This document shows positions 27,851 through 56,201 of a stretch of DNA of 64,000 bases, one piece after another. The DNA is from Apostichopus japonicus (Eukaryota; Echinodermata; Holothuroidea; Aspidochirotida; Stichopodidae): NCBI RefSeq assembly GCF_037975245.1, contig NC_092583.1:8703764-8767763 (forward strand), in the 5' to 3' direction. The translations under genes were made by a program, and so were the position numbers. A model generated the notes under the pieces. It had not been told where the DNA came from. It was given only the letters and a program-made list of their open reading frames with translations, and ran no database searches. Every line of letters starts with the position of its first letter. The stretch's first letter is position 1.

Positions 27851-30800
27851 CAAAATGTACAGAAAAATCAAGTCTTGTTTCATAATTTTGAAAATATTAG
27901 TAAAGGACTGCTGTTAAAGCCTCACTTTTACAAGATGCTTCATAACGTTGCATGAGGAGATGGATGGCTGTTTGGACCTTTTTGATGATGAAATTAATCA
28001 AGAGACATTTGGGGACTCCCATGGTTTTATATTGATTGTGCACATCAATTGTGAAATTAATTATCTGATTGTCTAACATGCTTTAAGATAGGTTTTGTTC
28101 AACTTGAAATAATATAATGTAATTATATTTACTCATCCAGAGATGTTTGTACTGATTTGTTTTGTTACATTATGTTGGACCATGATGAAAATATACCTCA
28201 TTTCACTCTGACGTGAGACAGGTATGTTCATAAAGAAACTTGTAAACATGTTTTCATCCATGAGATGGTCTAGATAGAATTTATTTGTGTGTGAATGATA
28301 AGATTTAAATCGATAATAAAAACCGAGGCAGGTTATTTTATTTCTTCTTCGTTTATTCACCTTCAAACACCCATGTAATGAATGCTAAAATCTAAAAGTA
28401 ATAACTAGCATGAATCCACCGAAACACAAGAACAGACAAGAAAAAGAAATGCTTAACAAGAATCTGGCCCATAGTTATACAAAATGACACCAAATAGTCC
28501 ATTTCCTGATGAAATATTTTACACATATTTATGGTACTTTACAAGTAGTACTTTGTATCAAGGTTATTGTAAAGTAACTTAAGATTATTCCACCTAGTTC
28601 TGCCCCAAGTCATTGCACCCTTTTCAGTTAAATGCAATGTGGCATTATTTAATACATCAACAATCGCATGTAACCTGACCATTAAAATGAATTGTTGACT
28701 TATGTATATAGTACGCCGATTTCATTCTGAAGTAACCCAAATGAAAAGTGTTCGAGAACTGTACAAATATGCATGAATTTTAGAACCTTCTAAGAATACA
28801 TTTCTTAACCCCTGTTTTAAAGAATGTTAGTCTAACACTTAACACCGCTGTAATACAATATCCTGCTTTCTTCACAGTGATACTATTAACATGAACTACC
28901 ATTGGTGAACACTTAAAAATTTGCTGCCCTATGGACGACTGTAAATGTACTCACATATTTAGGTCATTAATTTACCTGTTCTTCCTATTTGTTTGCTTTT
29001 TGGCTTATTTAGAATTATTAATCTCAATTTTTACAAAATTCTAGCAAGAAATAATGGTCTTGTTATGGCATCACAATTTTGAACTTCTATCCAGACATGC
29101 AAAACCAAGGTATTAACCCTCACAATGGACCAACTATATCAAAATGTGTTTGCAGTGATGGTGGTAAAAGTAGGTTAGACTTTTAAAGCCTTCTCATTGT
29201 TAGTGGCGTGCATAGGATTTCAAAGGTGTGGGAGAACCTTTCTGGAAGTGCATTCTAGGCCGGAAAAGTGGTCTATTTCATTCCCGACTGTACAAAATTT
29301 TCGCAAATGAACGATTCTACCCCAACTGACAAAGGTCGTTGGGATAGCTGGGTCCCTCCAGTCCTCCTCCCTTTGCACATGCCACAACCCGTTGCAAATT
29401 TTCTTCACTTCTCAATAAAGCCTGATATTAAAAGAGTGGAAAGCTGGTTGACTTATTTCAAAGTAACCATATCGTTAATATGATGAAAAACTCATGTCAC
29501 CATGACAGGAAATCTCTACTACCGACATCACTTGTAGAAATTACATCTTACTCCCAACATGCCTTCCTTTACTTTGATGTGTTTTTAAAGTAAGTTGGAA
29601 GAGGACATGAAGAGATTGTACACAATGTCACACACAAGCCACTGTATAGCTTAAAAGTATTCTAAACATCTTTTAAGTGGTTTCGTCCACAAACAAATAG
29701 GTATATCACAGTGTAACCCAGATAGGTTATGCACAACATGCAATATGCTACATAAACCCACTAAATTTGGGACCATTAATCATATTTCTCAGCTAGCTCA
29801 GGCTAAAGAATTAGCCATACATATTAAACATATTAGTTAAATTAGAATTAGTTAAACATACTGAGAATTTCAATTCTCAAATTATTTGGGGAATACATGA
29901 ATGAAAGTTTCAAACTATGAATTAAAAGATGAAACTAACCCAAACATCATCCCTTACTACACACGATAGAGGGCAGGCTTATGATAATAGTCTCGTTAAA
30001 GATAATGAAAACAAAAATTAAAATATGGAAAATACTTCAGGTGCAATTTTCCTTGTTTTTTTCTGTTCCCATTTTGAAAACGATGCAATCGGTAAGTGGT
30101 AAAAGTTTAACACTCCCAAACGGTTTGATAAAAAAAATTGGCAAAGAATACCTCTTATTATTCAAAAATTGGGGCACTCTTTTGCAAGTTGAATTGCTCA
30201 AAGGGATGCCTATCCATTGAATGAACATCAAAAGGATGACATTTTTGCCAAATGAATGGGAATTTTCTCGGCTATCTAGCTATTTTCGCAAGTTACCATC
30301 ACGGAAAATACTGAGGACAGTTTGGGTTTGCTCGAGACAAGACTAATGAAATTTTTCAAAAATTGCTTTTGTCCTATCATCATGTGACTGAATGAATGAA
30401 TGTAACAATTGGATTTATATTGCTGCAGTACAGAGAATTGCAATAAACAAAATAAATAGATAAAAAACAGGAAGGAAAGAGATATTACAAATAGAAGTCT
30501 GGCAGCAGATTTTTTGAAAGAGAACAGAGCATTAGAATGCAAATCATGTGATCAAAAAAGGAAAAAATCACTGTTATCAATAAATTAATTGCTACCATTT
30601 TCTTCCCATCCCCTTGAAACAACTTTTTATTTTTTCTTATATACTGAGATTGCACGAGTTAAGGAATACTTACAAAGAATGTGGCAGAACGAAAGACTTA
30701 ATATATATATATCTAGGACATTTCCCGTCTAAGAATGAAGTCCCTTTTGCAATAGAAGCATCAATTTGTTCTTAAAGTCAAAGTGTCCCACGTAGGATCA

Positions 30801-32467
30801 GAAAATCAAATCGCCTCGAGATTGTTTAATGCATATATAATTTATCTCATTTGACCAAATATTTATAAAGAAATATTTAACTTAGTAAGAAAAAGAATGT
30901 GGCATATATTTTGAACAGAATACCACACTTAAACGCATCAATAGATTCAAGGGAACAACCTAACCTTTCTGAAGTTAATATTAAAGTCAACTGTATAAAA
31001 TGTCTGATAGAGGGCCAACAACAAGCAGTGGTACTGGTAAGCCTTAAATGTTTTAAACTTAACTATACAAGTAGGCAACTCCTTTCTTTAGGAATAGTCA
31101 AACTGAACCTCTTTTTCTTATATTGTTGCCTTCTTCCCAACGGTTCCAGAAAGAAGAAGGCTTCCAAGAAATCACCTGATGAAATTGCCACATGGAGAAT
31201 TTGAAGGGAGCGATGCGAAAGAAAGCCGATCACTTTTAAGAGGTGATACAAAAGAACTAGCTCTAACAGCCAATATACAAGCAAGTTAGAAAATGCCTGC
31301 ACTGAGGGGAGAAGGGGCCTGACACAGGCCTAGGGTTGTGGGCCTTTGGTTGGCACTCAGCATAGCTAGTTCCCTTTGGTCTACTATACTAAGCAGGCAG
31401 GTTTTATGGGTTGCTTATGAGTAGTAGGTGTGTAAGGGCTTATCATTTATTGACACATTCTCACAAGGTCAATCAAGTTCCCACAGTTATTTCCAGCAAC
31501 AAGACCTAAAATGTCACTTAGGAATTAAGCTTGCAAGTTAAAAAACATTATCTACGTACCGACTGGAAAAAGCAAAAAGGGGTACAACACTGAAGAGTAA
31601 ACTGCATTACTAGTAAAAAAAATTACTGCCAAGTTACATGTATCAAATCTTATCTGAAATTTGATTCTCCAAGTACCTAATACAGGTTACTCACATTAGA
31701 AACCATTTGATATGTGCCCATTGCAGAAACGTCGGGGGAGAGCCCCATTTACCAAACGCACCTCACAAAGATTATTGAATGAATATTTCCAACTATATTG
31801 CATTTTAGTTTTGATTTGACAGTGAAAAAGCCCTTTATACGATTGCACAAACTTGTACCCCTGATGATGACATTTTGTAACTAGTGAGGGGGTACCTTCA
31901 CTATTTAGTCCAGAGAATCAACTATGGATACCGTGAACTTCTATTCCGGAAGAAAACCTACTCAACAAAACGGAATGCTCAAACAATTTTAATTGTTTGA
32001 AACATAGATATATCTATAAATGCAGTGTTTGCTTTTTGGATTTTTTTTGGACAGTTCAATAATTTTACAATTGTGTTGTGATTGGCCACAAAAGAGGTAT
32101 CTCACATCTTAGGTAGGTTTGCACATTAACAGATGGAACATTATAAAGACGTCGATAAACTTGTGCAAATTTGAAAAGACAGAATGGCTGACAAAAGTTG
32201 AAGGTACCCCTCTCATGCCACATAAATACTTGCACTAATTCAGAAAGTGTGGCACAGATTGAAAGGCATATTTTCTTGTTGAAAATGTGGCATTGTTTTC
32301 TCTTTTTTGCTAAAAACCCTTTAATTTATGAAGGTAAACATTGATTAAATCCTTCCAAATTTCTTTTCAAGTAAGAATTTGTTTATACTTTTTCAATTTT
32401 TTTTTTTATCTTGACAGCAACCACAATTTAATTTTGCTCTTATTCCTTTGTTCGTTTGTTTTGTCAG
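27851..32467. other. Intergenic between convergent genes
   Basis: This includes the 3' untranslated region of the 58-residue protein gene and, at its right edge, the 3' untranslated region of ICA1. A TAGTGGCGTGCATAGG motif near 29199 resembles an hAT-type terminus without a visible partner. Open frames up to about 100 codons (for example 30899-31204) show no domain, and none is supported by splice structure. Confidence 0.4.
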
Positions 32468-46748
<14,281 letters not shown>

Positions 46749-49700
46749 GTTAGATCTAATCAGCACTTAGACACACTCTCTCTCCACCTCTCTCTCTTTT
46801 AAGTAATGTTACTCATCACTGAGCCAGTATAGACAGCATCCAAAAAGTCACAAAAGACGATAAAAATCCCCCGCCTCACATATTCCTTGCAATCCGGAAA
46901 GACTTAGTTTGCATTTGAAACGATCACATTAATGTTATACACCAAGTGCATCAACAAGTTAACGTTCTGCAAAGCAACCCTCGCTATCAAACATTCAAAC
47001 CACTGTGCTCTACTTGGAAGCTAAGTTCTGTAGCTGCATCAGACATAAATGCCAACCAAAACACACATAACCTTGAATCTGTGAACCTCCAAAATGGTAC
47101 TGAAAACAGAGTTGTTTACAATTTTTTAACTTGCACACTTTCCAAGTGCAGAGCCAAATGGGAAAAATTCCTATTTGATATTCCAGTGTCGATACCGGCT
47201 CACAGGGTTCTTAAAGAGTTGGAGATCATGTACACACATATACTGTACAGTGTATTATTGTATCATCTGAGAGCCCTTGTCAATGAGTGAGCAAAGGGTA
47301 CATTGATATCACACTAAACAAACTTTAATGAACCCCAAACGAAGCAATCGTTTGTTTGAAGAGGTCTAGTTCATCAATCACGGACAAAGTCTGTCAACCA
47401 GTTTGAAGAGACGAACAATGTACAAATTTCACAGAGAATGGTTATAACATGATGAAATCATCCAAACTACACTAAAAATGCAAACCCAATTAGATAGTTT
47501 ATGTACTGATTCACATAACTGATTCACATAAATCACTGCTTTCTTCTAATTAATGGCCAAAAAAACAAATGTAACACAGAAATTATAACAGAAACGGCAC
47601 TATTCTCCAAAATATGTCGAGATGAACGGAGAGTTGGTATTTTAAAGTTCAGTCAAACCTCAACGAAATGTTACCTCCAATATTTAATTTGCTCCACTTT
47701 CCAAGGAAAACAATTGAAACTAAACTATAATGCTGCATAAAGCATGTATGAATTCCATAGTAGCCTATGGTTTATTATGCCACTTTACTTTCCACAAAGT
47801 TGTACAGGTAGAAAAACTTCCCATGTGAAAAACAAAACCACAAAAAAAAACATTCCATCCAGTCCAGTATCTCTCCACTTGAAAATGTTTAGTTTGCAGA
47901 AATCAAGACCAAAATCAAGAGTTGGCCTAGAAATATCTCTGGGGAAGGCCACACCCTTGGATAATTTAGTTTAAAAGATAGATCAGAAAATGAAAGAAAC
48001 TAGAAAGTCTACTCTGCTGTACATATCTAGAGTATGCACAGTCTATGGCTACTGTACACTGTATAGCACAGTTCAGTTGTATCTGGCTCTTAAATGACAG
48101 TACAGTATCTCTGATCTGTGCAGAGGGATTATCTTTGGTTGGACTGTATTGATGAATAGATACACCTGGCTGGGATAATCCTGGCTTATCCTCCACAACA
48201 CAGTGAAGCGTTAACAAGATATTCCTTGTTCAAGATAATGGCCCAGAAATGCATAATTGACCACTATTGACCACAACTATTTCAAACAGAACCTACCAGC
48301 TTTTTTAAGACTTCAAGAGTTGGTATAAGCATTGATTACCAAACAAGTGAAACTTTTGTAGAAAATTGTTGCATGTACGGTGTTTACATGATGTTTAACT
48401 GATAATGAGCTAGCCATTCAATAGTTTTCAGAAGAGAAAAGAATGGAACCATACTGTTGTTAACAAATTGAATTTCTGAAATGTTGTGGTGACACTGAAC
48501 AGTAATTACTAATACAACAGGATTATACAACTGGTATTAAATTTTGAGGGTCCTTTGATACAGGGAAGTGGAACAAGTCATTTCAGAATGCTATGTCCAT
48601 AATTATACAAACAAAACTTATGCTATCTTTTTTTTGCTTAGTCCAAGAATTTGCTAATCATTTCCAGACATATTTTTGAAATTTCATTTATCTAATCAAT
48701 GGACAAGTCTGATTCCATTACAAAAAAAAAATTATTTAGGTCTTTCCTTAGTTTGCTATGAAATAGAACCACAAAATGTGTCAGCTTACAAACGTTCACT
48801 TCTACTGAATGTAGAGTGTCTTTGTGAACCTCCAAATACTTCACTTTCAGGTAGGGGAGTCAATAAAATCTGACTTTTGTGTCGTCTACAAAGTTGCTGG
48901 TATGGGAAGTTACACCACAAGTAGAACAAAGTGACTCTTCAGTTGTTAGTCTTTGTAAAGATGCAGGTCTTTTCAAGGACCTAAAGCATTTTTAACTTTC
49001 TGTATTTTTCGTTTTTGTTTGGTCATTCATCACCACTCAAGTATTTTTGTTATATATATGAAGAAATGACCATACGTAATTATTTACACCTTCAAAGTTC
49101 AAATGTTACTTGTAAGTTGCCATCATTGTGCAAACTCTCAACACAAGGCTTTTATATCAAATTAGAGTCAGCAGCCTTACCCGTTGTTCATTGGATTTCC
49201 TGGTTGTGGGTAAAACAGAGAGGGGGAAGGGGTCACACAAACAAAAGGAAGGATGAGGGAAGCAAAATGAATAAAATGTCATTTTCTGTCATTACTGTTT
49301 TGTGTTTTCCCTTTTCCCCCTACTGGTCTGGTGGGGTTAAATTAGATGTGCTAATACAGAGCTATATAATAGACCACACATGTAATTGTATCTGTCCACT
49401 TATAATATTACATTAACTTTCAACACACACCTAATTGATGCAACTGAGCCAAGGAATTAGAAACCAATTTTTTTCATTATTATCCATCAGATATCCATCT
49501 GCCCCCCATCTGCCCCCTCACCCCCCCTCCCCAGATAGAACACTTTGGCCAATTGGGACTGGGAGTTGTGAAAGATTGTGATGTCAACATAGGTTGTGTT
49601 TGTATACAAATTGTTGGAAATTCTCCACCAAATGTAAACAGCTGGTTTCATACGAGCCCGTTTTCAGTTCCTGAATCCTTTAGCTAGTATGGTAAACAAA

Positions 49701-52700
49701 TGTTTACATACAAGCTTTAATTAATTAACAGAGTGCATACAGTACAAGATGCCAAAGTGCTGGTACAGTAAAAGTAAACAACTTGGGGATTCATCCATTG
49801 GGTGCAGTACCCAGTCACTACAAAGCAGTCTGAACGGGAGTGTAGACGTTATCATTAAAAACACAAACAAATAAATAAGATGGAATAAACATAATTTTGT
49901 TCCGTGCATGCTAGGCATTACTCAAATAACATTTAATATTAATACAAAAGCAGGAAAATTGAACTATATCCTGATATTATTCCAAATACTCTAAGACTGA
50001 TTCTATTATAAAGTACGTCAGCAAGTCTTGTGGTTCCATACAAAGACAAACTTGATGAAAACAACATCATGTAGTAACATCATCTCATATTTAACTGTCA
50101 TTTTAGTCCCCTGAAATCACAACTAGAATGGGGAAACGAGGTAAAACTTCAATGCAAGAAGCAAAATATGATTAATAATATCAAGGAATAAATTCACAAT
50201 AATATTAATCAGTTAGAACATTAATAATAATTAATTAATGCTCAAATTTGGCAACACAGTTTTGAAGGCTATGAATTTTGTCTCTTTTATCAAACAAAAT
50301 AAAAAAATTTTGGTCCTGCGTACAAAACACATGTATGCATATTTGCACTTATATATACGTGAAGCAATTTGCCCACCAGGCGCCTAACAGTTTGCGATTC
50401 AACACTGGATCAATCACTCACCGAGCTGTACCACACGTTTATCAGTTACTTACTTGTTTATTAATCTGGGTACTAGTCAAAGGGTTGCAACAACATCACC
50501 TGTTGTTTCAACCATTTGGGAACCAGAGGCTTCCCTGTTATGTGTGAATGTTACATGTTTCTATCAGTATGACACAAAATTACCAACATAAAATTACCGA
50601 CATGAGAGAAGCTCCGAGGACTGTCTGCAGATCAAGTTATAATCTTTGAAATGCAACAACATTGTCTTTTGTTCCAGGACAAAAGGTGATCTAATTTAGG
50701 AAGCAGATGACTAAACGTTGTGAAAAGTTGTACAAAAAACGTGAAAAAAACAAAGAAAAAACAAAAACAAGATTGGATCAGACAGAATTGCTGATATTTT
50801 CTGCAAGAAAATGTTACCATGAATGTGAATTTGGTAACAGAAGTGATGTCACGGAAAAAAAATATATTGAAAATCATAGAAGCTACAAAACAGAGAGAAT
50901 AAACAAGCTTCTGAGACATTTGCTCATCTACAATGCTATCTAAAGGCTGGCTATAAAAATGTATCAAATTTAGTGGGCCTCCTTGTCTGATAATTCCATC
51001 TTAACAGGAACTTATTCTCTGGCAAACTGACAATGTTTACTAACAAACAAACATTGATAATTTTATATACAAGGAGAAGCTGACCAGTTTTCATAAGGTC
51101 AGAAAGAGAAGGTGACGTACCATGACAAAAGGACATTAATGATTCAGAAATGATGGCCAGAATATGGTCGTAAACTCCACGCTGGCTATTCTTCGACCAT
51201 AACTTGTGCGTTACATAACAGGTACAGGGATGTGCTCAGGAATATTTGAGTGCCAGGCAGATTGTGCGGTTGTGTGATCCACACCCTGGAAGAGTAATCT
51301 CATGGGTGGGGTACCCCCTCCCCACTGGACAAATTTTGCACATGAAGGATGATTAGGTGGTGCTTTTTTTTTCCTATTCTGTGCCACGTATTCTCCCAGA
51401 TTTTGGAAATGGTAAAATTTGTTAAATTATCATCAAAAAAGTGCCGGGCGGAAATGTTAATAAACTGTTTGTGCTGGGCTGCATTCAGAACTACTATGCG
51501 CAGCCGCCCGGTGCCACCCAGTGTGAGCACATCCCTGCCAGTACTACATACAGTAACTCTCTATTTTTAAACTGTTTTAAGCTATGCCAGTCTTCATTCT
51601 ACATTGATCCTGTATACAATCGGTATGGACAGTAGAGGCAATTGTTAGTTTGAAGTAAATCTTTTCAAAGCATTCTTAGAGCTGCATCATGCAGAGCTTG
51701 ACAAAACAGCACAAATAACATTTATGAAGTTCATCCAGGATGTTATCTGAATTTAAAGGAAAATACAGCATTGCCACACATTCAAGAACTTACTTTTGTA
51801 CTAATGGGTCCTTATTTTCACCACTGCAAATAGTGTAGAGATAACAGTAAAGAGATGATTTGATAAATAAGTCTTCCTTAAGTTTTGATTCATGGTCTTT
51901 TTTTGTTGTTGTTGCAATTATTGGGTAAGAAAGAATCACTGATCTGATTATCCCCTTGTACTGGGGGCAGCATACACAAATGTCAAACACTTTAAAGCCT
52001 TTAAAAAAAGGGTTATAATAGAAATCAAAACTGTAGCAAACTTGCCAAATTTTATGTAATTCTTAAGTTATGAATACTATGATCTATGGAATAATCTTAT
52101 CGTTACTTTTATACATCCTAATACAATTCTAAAAAATATAATTTGCAACATGAATGCTCAAGACAAAGTAGATACTTTAACAGTCAGATAAGATCCCACA
52201 TAATAGGAACTTAGTTTGTTTAAATCCTAATTGCTTATTTGCTTCCAATTCCTTAGTTCATTGCCTAGACTGCTTAACACTTTTCTCACCAATCACTTAC
52301 CATTTCCACCTATAAAACCTTCTGAAATATTCATCTTTAACAGAAGATAGTTTGAAACCGACAGAATAATTAGGAGAAAAAAACACACCAAAGATCGTGA
52401 AATGTTTACTGTACCTTCCGTCTCTATTCATAGTTGATGAACAATTCACACGTCACTTCGGTGGGCCGATAATGGCATTCAGAGTGATAATCTGCTACCT
52501 TAAATGAGAAGGATGATAAAATAAAAATCCATCTCAATTCACTAGTAGAATCAAGAAAGTTCTGTGAAAAGATGGTATTTTTGTGCGGATGTTGAAATTC
52601 TTGAAGCACTTGCTGAGCTTTACCATACACATGTAGGGAACAATTCAGTGTTTCACATTTTGTGTTGCAGTTTTGAAGTCTATGAATTTTGTCTCTTATA

Positions 52701-54697
52701 AAGTACTATGGTTCGTGTTTACACAACTGCAGTTCGCTATACATTTTTGCATTTCTATCGCAATTTGCTCATATTGTGTAGCATTTTGAGATGCGATACT
52801 GGATAAATTATTCCTGTACATGTACAGCAGATTTCCAGAAATGACAAGGAATGATACAGTTAATGCAGAGACCCAAACTCTGGTTCTTTCAGTGCTCTGT
52901 TCTTAAGCAATAAACAGGTCATCGACCGAGTCTTGGTACTTATTTATATAGATTCATCGAAAAATTCCTACAAACATAAGGCATCCCTTATTGTTGTTTC
53001 CAATGGTTATGTGATGTCTGTTGTATAAAAACTGACCAATCACACTGCTTGACTTTTTTTTTGGCAGAAAATTTCTGTGCATGCTGGTTGGGATCATCAA
53101 CCTTAAATCCCTCTGACACGGTCTTACTTTAAAAACCATTTAGTGTAAAGGTCACATCTTGCTGTATTGCAATGGAGGGAGATCACAGTTGTGTGCACAG
53201 TGTGTGCACAGTGTGTTCAAATTCAAATTGTTGTGGGTAGGCATAGAAGCATACATGTATAGTTTCATTTAATTTTACATTCAAAATCAATAACGTCACC
53301 TATAAGGGGAAATCAACTTCTAAAATGACAACAAGAAAGCAGAATATACATACAAAACATTTTTCACTTCCTTGTTTTATAAGTTAAATTATAACTGTAA
53401 GCAAATGAAAATGTTATTGTTATCTATTGGAGAACATTGTTAGGATGTTAAAGTTAATTTAACAAAGGGTCCCCTACTTATGACTAGTAAAATCATTTAA
53501 CAGTTTGCCTTGCAAGCTTGATGGATTAAGGAAAACATTGGGAAATCTTAGCTTGTGAGTCCAAAATCTGCAGTATACATATTTCAGTGTAGAAAGCAAC
53601 AGTGTAATGTATTGTATGCAATCCCATTATCCTTATCCATAGTAGAATTTAGATAGGTAAAACTGTGTTGGACATTATATCAATGTAAGGCCTAGGCTAG
53701 GTATGTTTGTTTCCAATTTTAATTTTACATCATCTAAAACCACTTGCATCACATAATTGTATTACCTACTGTACCTTTGCCAAACTTTGACATAAGGCCT
53801 AAGGTCATGGGAATAAAAGCCATTTGCATCCAAACAATGTTATTAAAATGGCATGCCGCTTAACTATTATTTCAATTCTAGTAGTCTTTTTCATAGACTT
53901 CACTGCAATGTACTGGTATAAATGAATTTACTGCTACTGATAAATTTGTCAAGTTGTGGCAGATTAGAATCAGCACTCAGTTAGATGGCTAGTTTCGGTT
54001 TAGTAACAACTGAAATTCTATACATTTCATTTCCCCTGCCCTTACTTAGGCTATGTTACTCTTACTTCTTAAACTTAAGGCACAAGGATCTGCAAATCTA
54101 CCTTAAGGGTAAAAACTGGTAGCTTAAGTTCCTAATGACCATAACGTCTTGCCCAGTCAGTTTCGCTTAGGCCACTTTATTCAACAGCCACATCGAAAAC
54201 ATAAGAGTGAAAGGTGCAAAATAATATTCGCAAAATTGGTACAAGTGTAATATAAATGTGAATTTACCTTCACGTACTCACAGTGACGAAGTCTATGCTT
54301 ACGTTAGCAAACAATAACTAAGGTTACAAATGTATGGTTCATATATCAATTATATTTTACGGAGTTTACAACAATAAATATGGAAATTTGTACTTACTAC
54401 ACATAGAAATTTAGCCAAAGTCTCATTTGCACTGATGCAGTGACCAATATCATTGGATTTGTCCTTTTTCAGTCAATTTATGTCAATAATTTTACAAGCT
54501 GTATGTCAGCTGTGCAACACATCACCTTTACTTAGCAGGTCTACACAAATGGTGGCAGCCTTCAACTTTTATTCGACAAAGCTACTTCTCTGACACGGTG
54601 TCAGATAGCATGGTATACTTCATGCTGCATAAATCTCGTTTTCTGAGTGGGTGTTGGAAAGTAAGTGGGTGTTGGAAAGTAAGGGGCTACCCCCCCC

Positions 54698-54738
54698 CCT
54701 ACACACACACACACGCACACCCACACACACACACACAG
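54698..54738. repeat. CA microsatellite
   Basis: Interrupted (AC)n tract after a short C run. Confidence 0.85.
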
Positions 54739-55308
54739 ACCATAAGGTTAGTGATTACATGGCCGTTGAGAATAGGGACGGGTGCGAACACGAGGAAAAG
54801 GGTTTGACCAAGTTTAATAAAATGGGTAACTTTCGATGTAAATGTCCAAATTTATATAAAATCGTTACACTTTTTGTATCAACTCTATTTGAAATCGATC
54901 GACTATCAATTATTTCGGAAAGTCGTCTATTTCTCCAACATTTGAACATTTTAATTTGGAACTGATTGGAATGTTCACTGCTTATCTCAGAGACTCAGAT
55001 CTAGAATTTTCATCTCAAACTAAACGTTTAAAAACGGCCACAAGTTTATCTCAAACATTTTACTATAACCCATAGAAATTGATGCTTTAACCTAACATCT
55101 CTAGAATACAAATTTTCCATGTCGAGATTTAGATCATTTATCTCACAAGTAACCTCCTGGGCTATATAGTATTTAATCTGCAATTTCAAATTTTCTTGAA
55201 GGTTGGAATTATACAGTGACACCGTACAAAGAAAAGGTAAGCCGTGGAGTGATACTAGGCAGTTTACTATATAAAGGATATAGGTTGCACATGCATAATT
55301 GTTGAAAT

Positions 55309-55348
55309 TTGACACACACACACAAGTACATGCACACACACACACACA
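55309..55348. repeat. CA microsatellite
   Basis: Interrupted (AC)n tract. Confidence 0.85.
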
Positions 55349-56039
55349 AAACAAAATCGATATTTCGACGGATTATAAAAAAAGAGATCATTTGATTGCC
55401 TGCCGTTACCATGACTTTCTTCTTCGTTTCAGGTGGTCCATATTTGTTCCACTGAAAAACCATGTGTTTTGAAAATCATTACTAGAGAGCTTCCCATAGC
55501 TTTATTTTGCACATAAGACAGCCTGCATCAATAAACAACATTTTTCCGAGGGGGTCACGAAGACTTTTTTGTCTTCAAACATTTGTTTACATTAAAAAAA
55601 ACGGTCGTTTTGACCTTTTTTTTCCAAAAAATTATGAGATCAGTGAAAAATTTCAAGTCAACTAACCCTATCCGATACAATTAGGTAAGACATACAAGGA
55701 ATCAAATCAGGAGCCTTCACAGGCATATTTAGAGAGATGGCTCTATATTTGGGGGAAATATGTCAAAAAATACGTTTTTCGGTCTAAGTTAGGGCCAAAA
55801 CACGGACCCTTTTCCGATAATATTTCTCCAGAATGTCTCACCCTACAGAAAAGATTTTTAGCTCTCCAGAAGCGCCACACTGAAACGTAGGGCTACATAG
55901 AAACAATTTAGCAATAGCGCCACCACTTTGTGAGTAATCCTAGCAATTCAAACTCGAGCATTTTATGGTAGGGAATTTCGGTCAACCGCATTTATTTAAC
56001 GCGTGGCCGCGCTATCTGTAACACTAACGCACATTTATA

Positions 56040-56201
56040 ATGGCTACTTGTCATAGTGCAGAAGAGGCTCTAGCCATTCTTTTTTCGGACAATATGATCA
56101 TCCAGCCGTTCGAGGATGACGACATCGCTGAATCTGAAGAAGATTCTGAAGATGAAATCAGCGATGTCGAATTGGCAGATCTTCCTGAAGAGTCTGGTTG
56201 A
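56040..56201 (+). CDS. Probable acidic N-terminal exon of the piggyBac-type transposase
   Basis: ATG at 56040 opens 53 codons (MATCHSAEEALAILF...) ending with a strongly acidic stretch (ESEEDSEDEISDVELADLPEE), then TGA. PiggyBac transposases usually begin with such an acidic region, about where this lies relative to the core at 57577. The next open stretch downstream is in a different frame (VDEPAARPSLLLRYPDM, ending at a GTAAGC donor near 56275). So either an intron starts before 56199 or a one-base indel has broken the gene. Assignment rests on composition and position. Confidence 0.45.
   Translation: MATCHSAEEALAILFSDNMIIQPFEDDDIAESEEDSEDEISDVELADLPEESG

Larger units (their letters stand above)
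46770..56039. other. Gene-poor intergenic region
   Basis: No supported exon, RNA gene or complete mobile element was found in about 9 kb. Open frames stay below about 135 codons (for example 49015-49416) and show no recognisable domain. Small simple repeats occur: a GTGTGCACA doublet at 53191-53215, and a 16-base doublet (AGTGGGTGTTGGAAAGTA) near 54646-54684. Enhancers or an unrecognised 5' exon of ICA1 could lie here. Confidence 0.45.

Noticed and set aside
29199-29410. hAT element
   Set aside because: Only one terminus-like motif (TAGTGGCGTGCATAGG) is visible; no partner end or target duplication.
30899-31204. 101-codon plus-strand frame ending in a lysine-rich tail
   Set aside because: No domain, no supporting splice partners, and biased composition; likely chance.
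49015-49416. 133-codon plus-strand frame
   Set aside because: No recognisable domain, no exon signals, and ordinary AT-rich composition; not distinguishable from chance.
55550-55660. Terminal inverted repeat of the piggyBac element
   Set aside because: A TTAA-like context near ACGGTCGTTTTGACC was considered, but no matching inverted copy with TTAA was found downstream.
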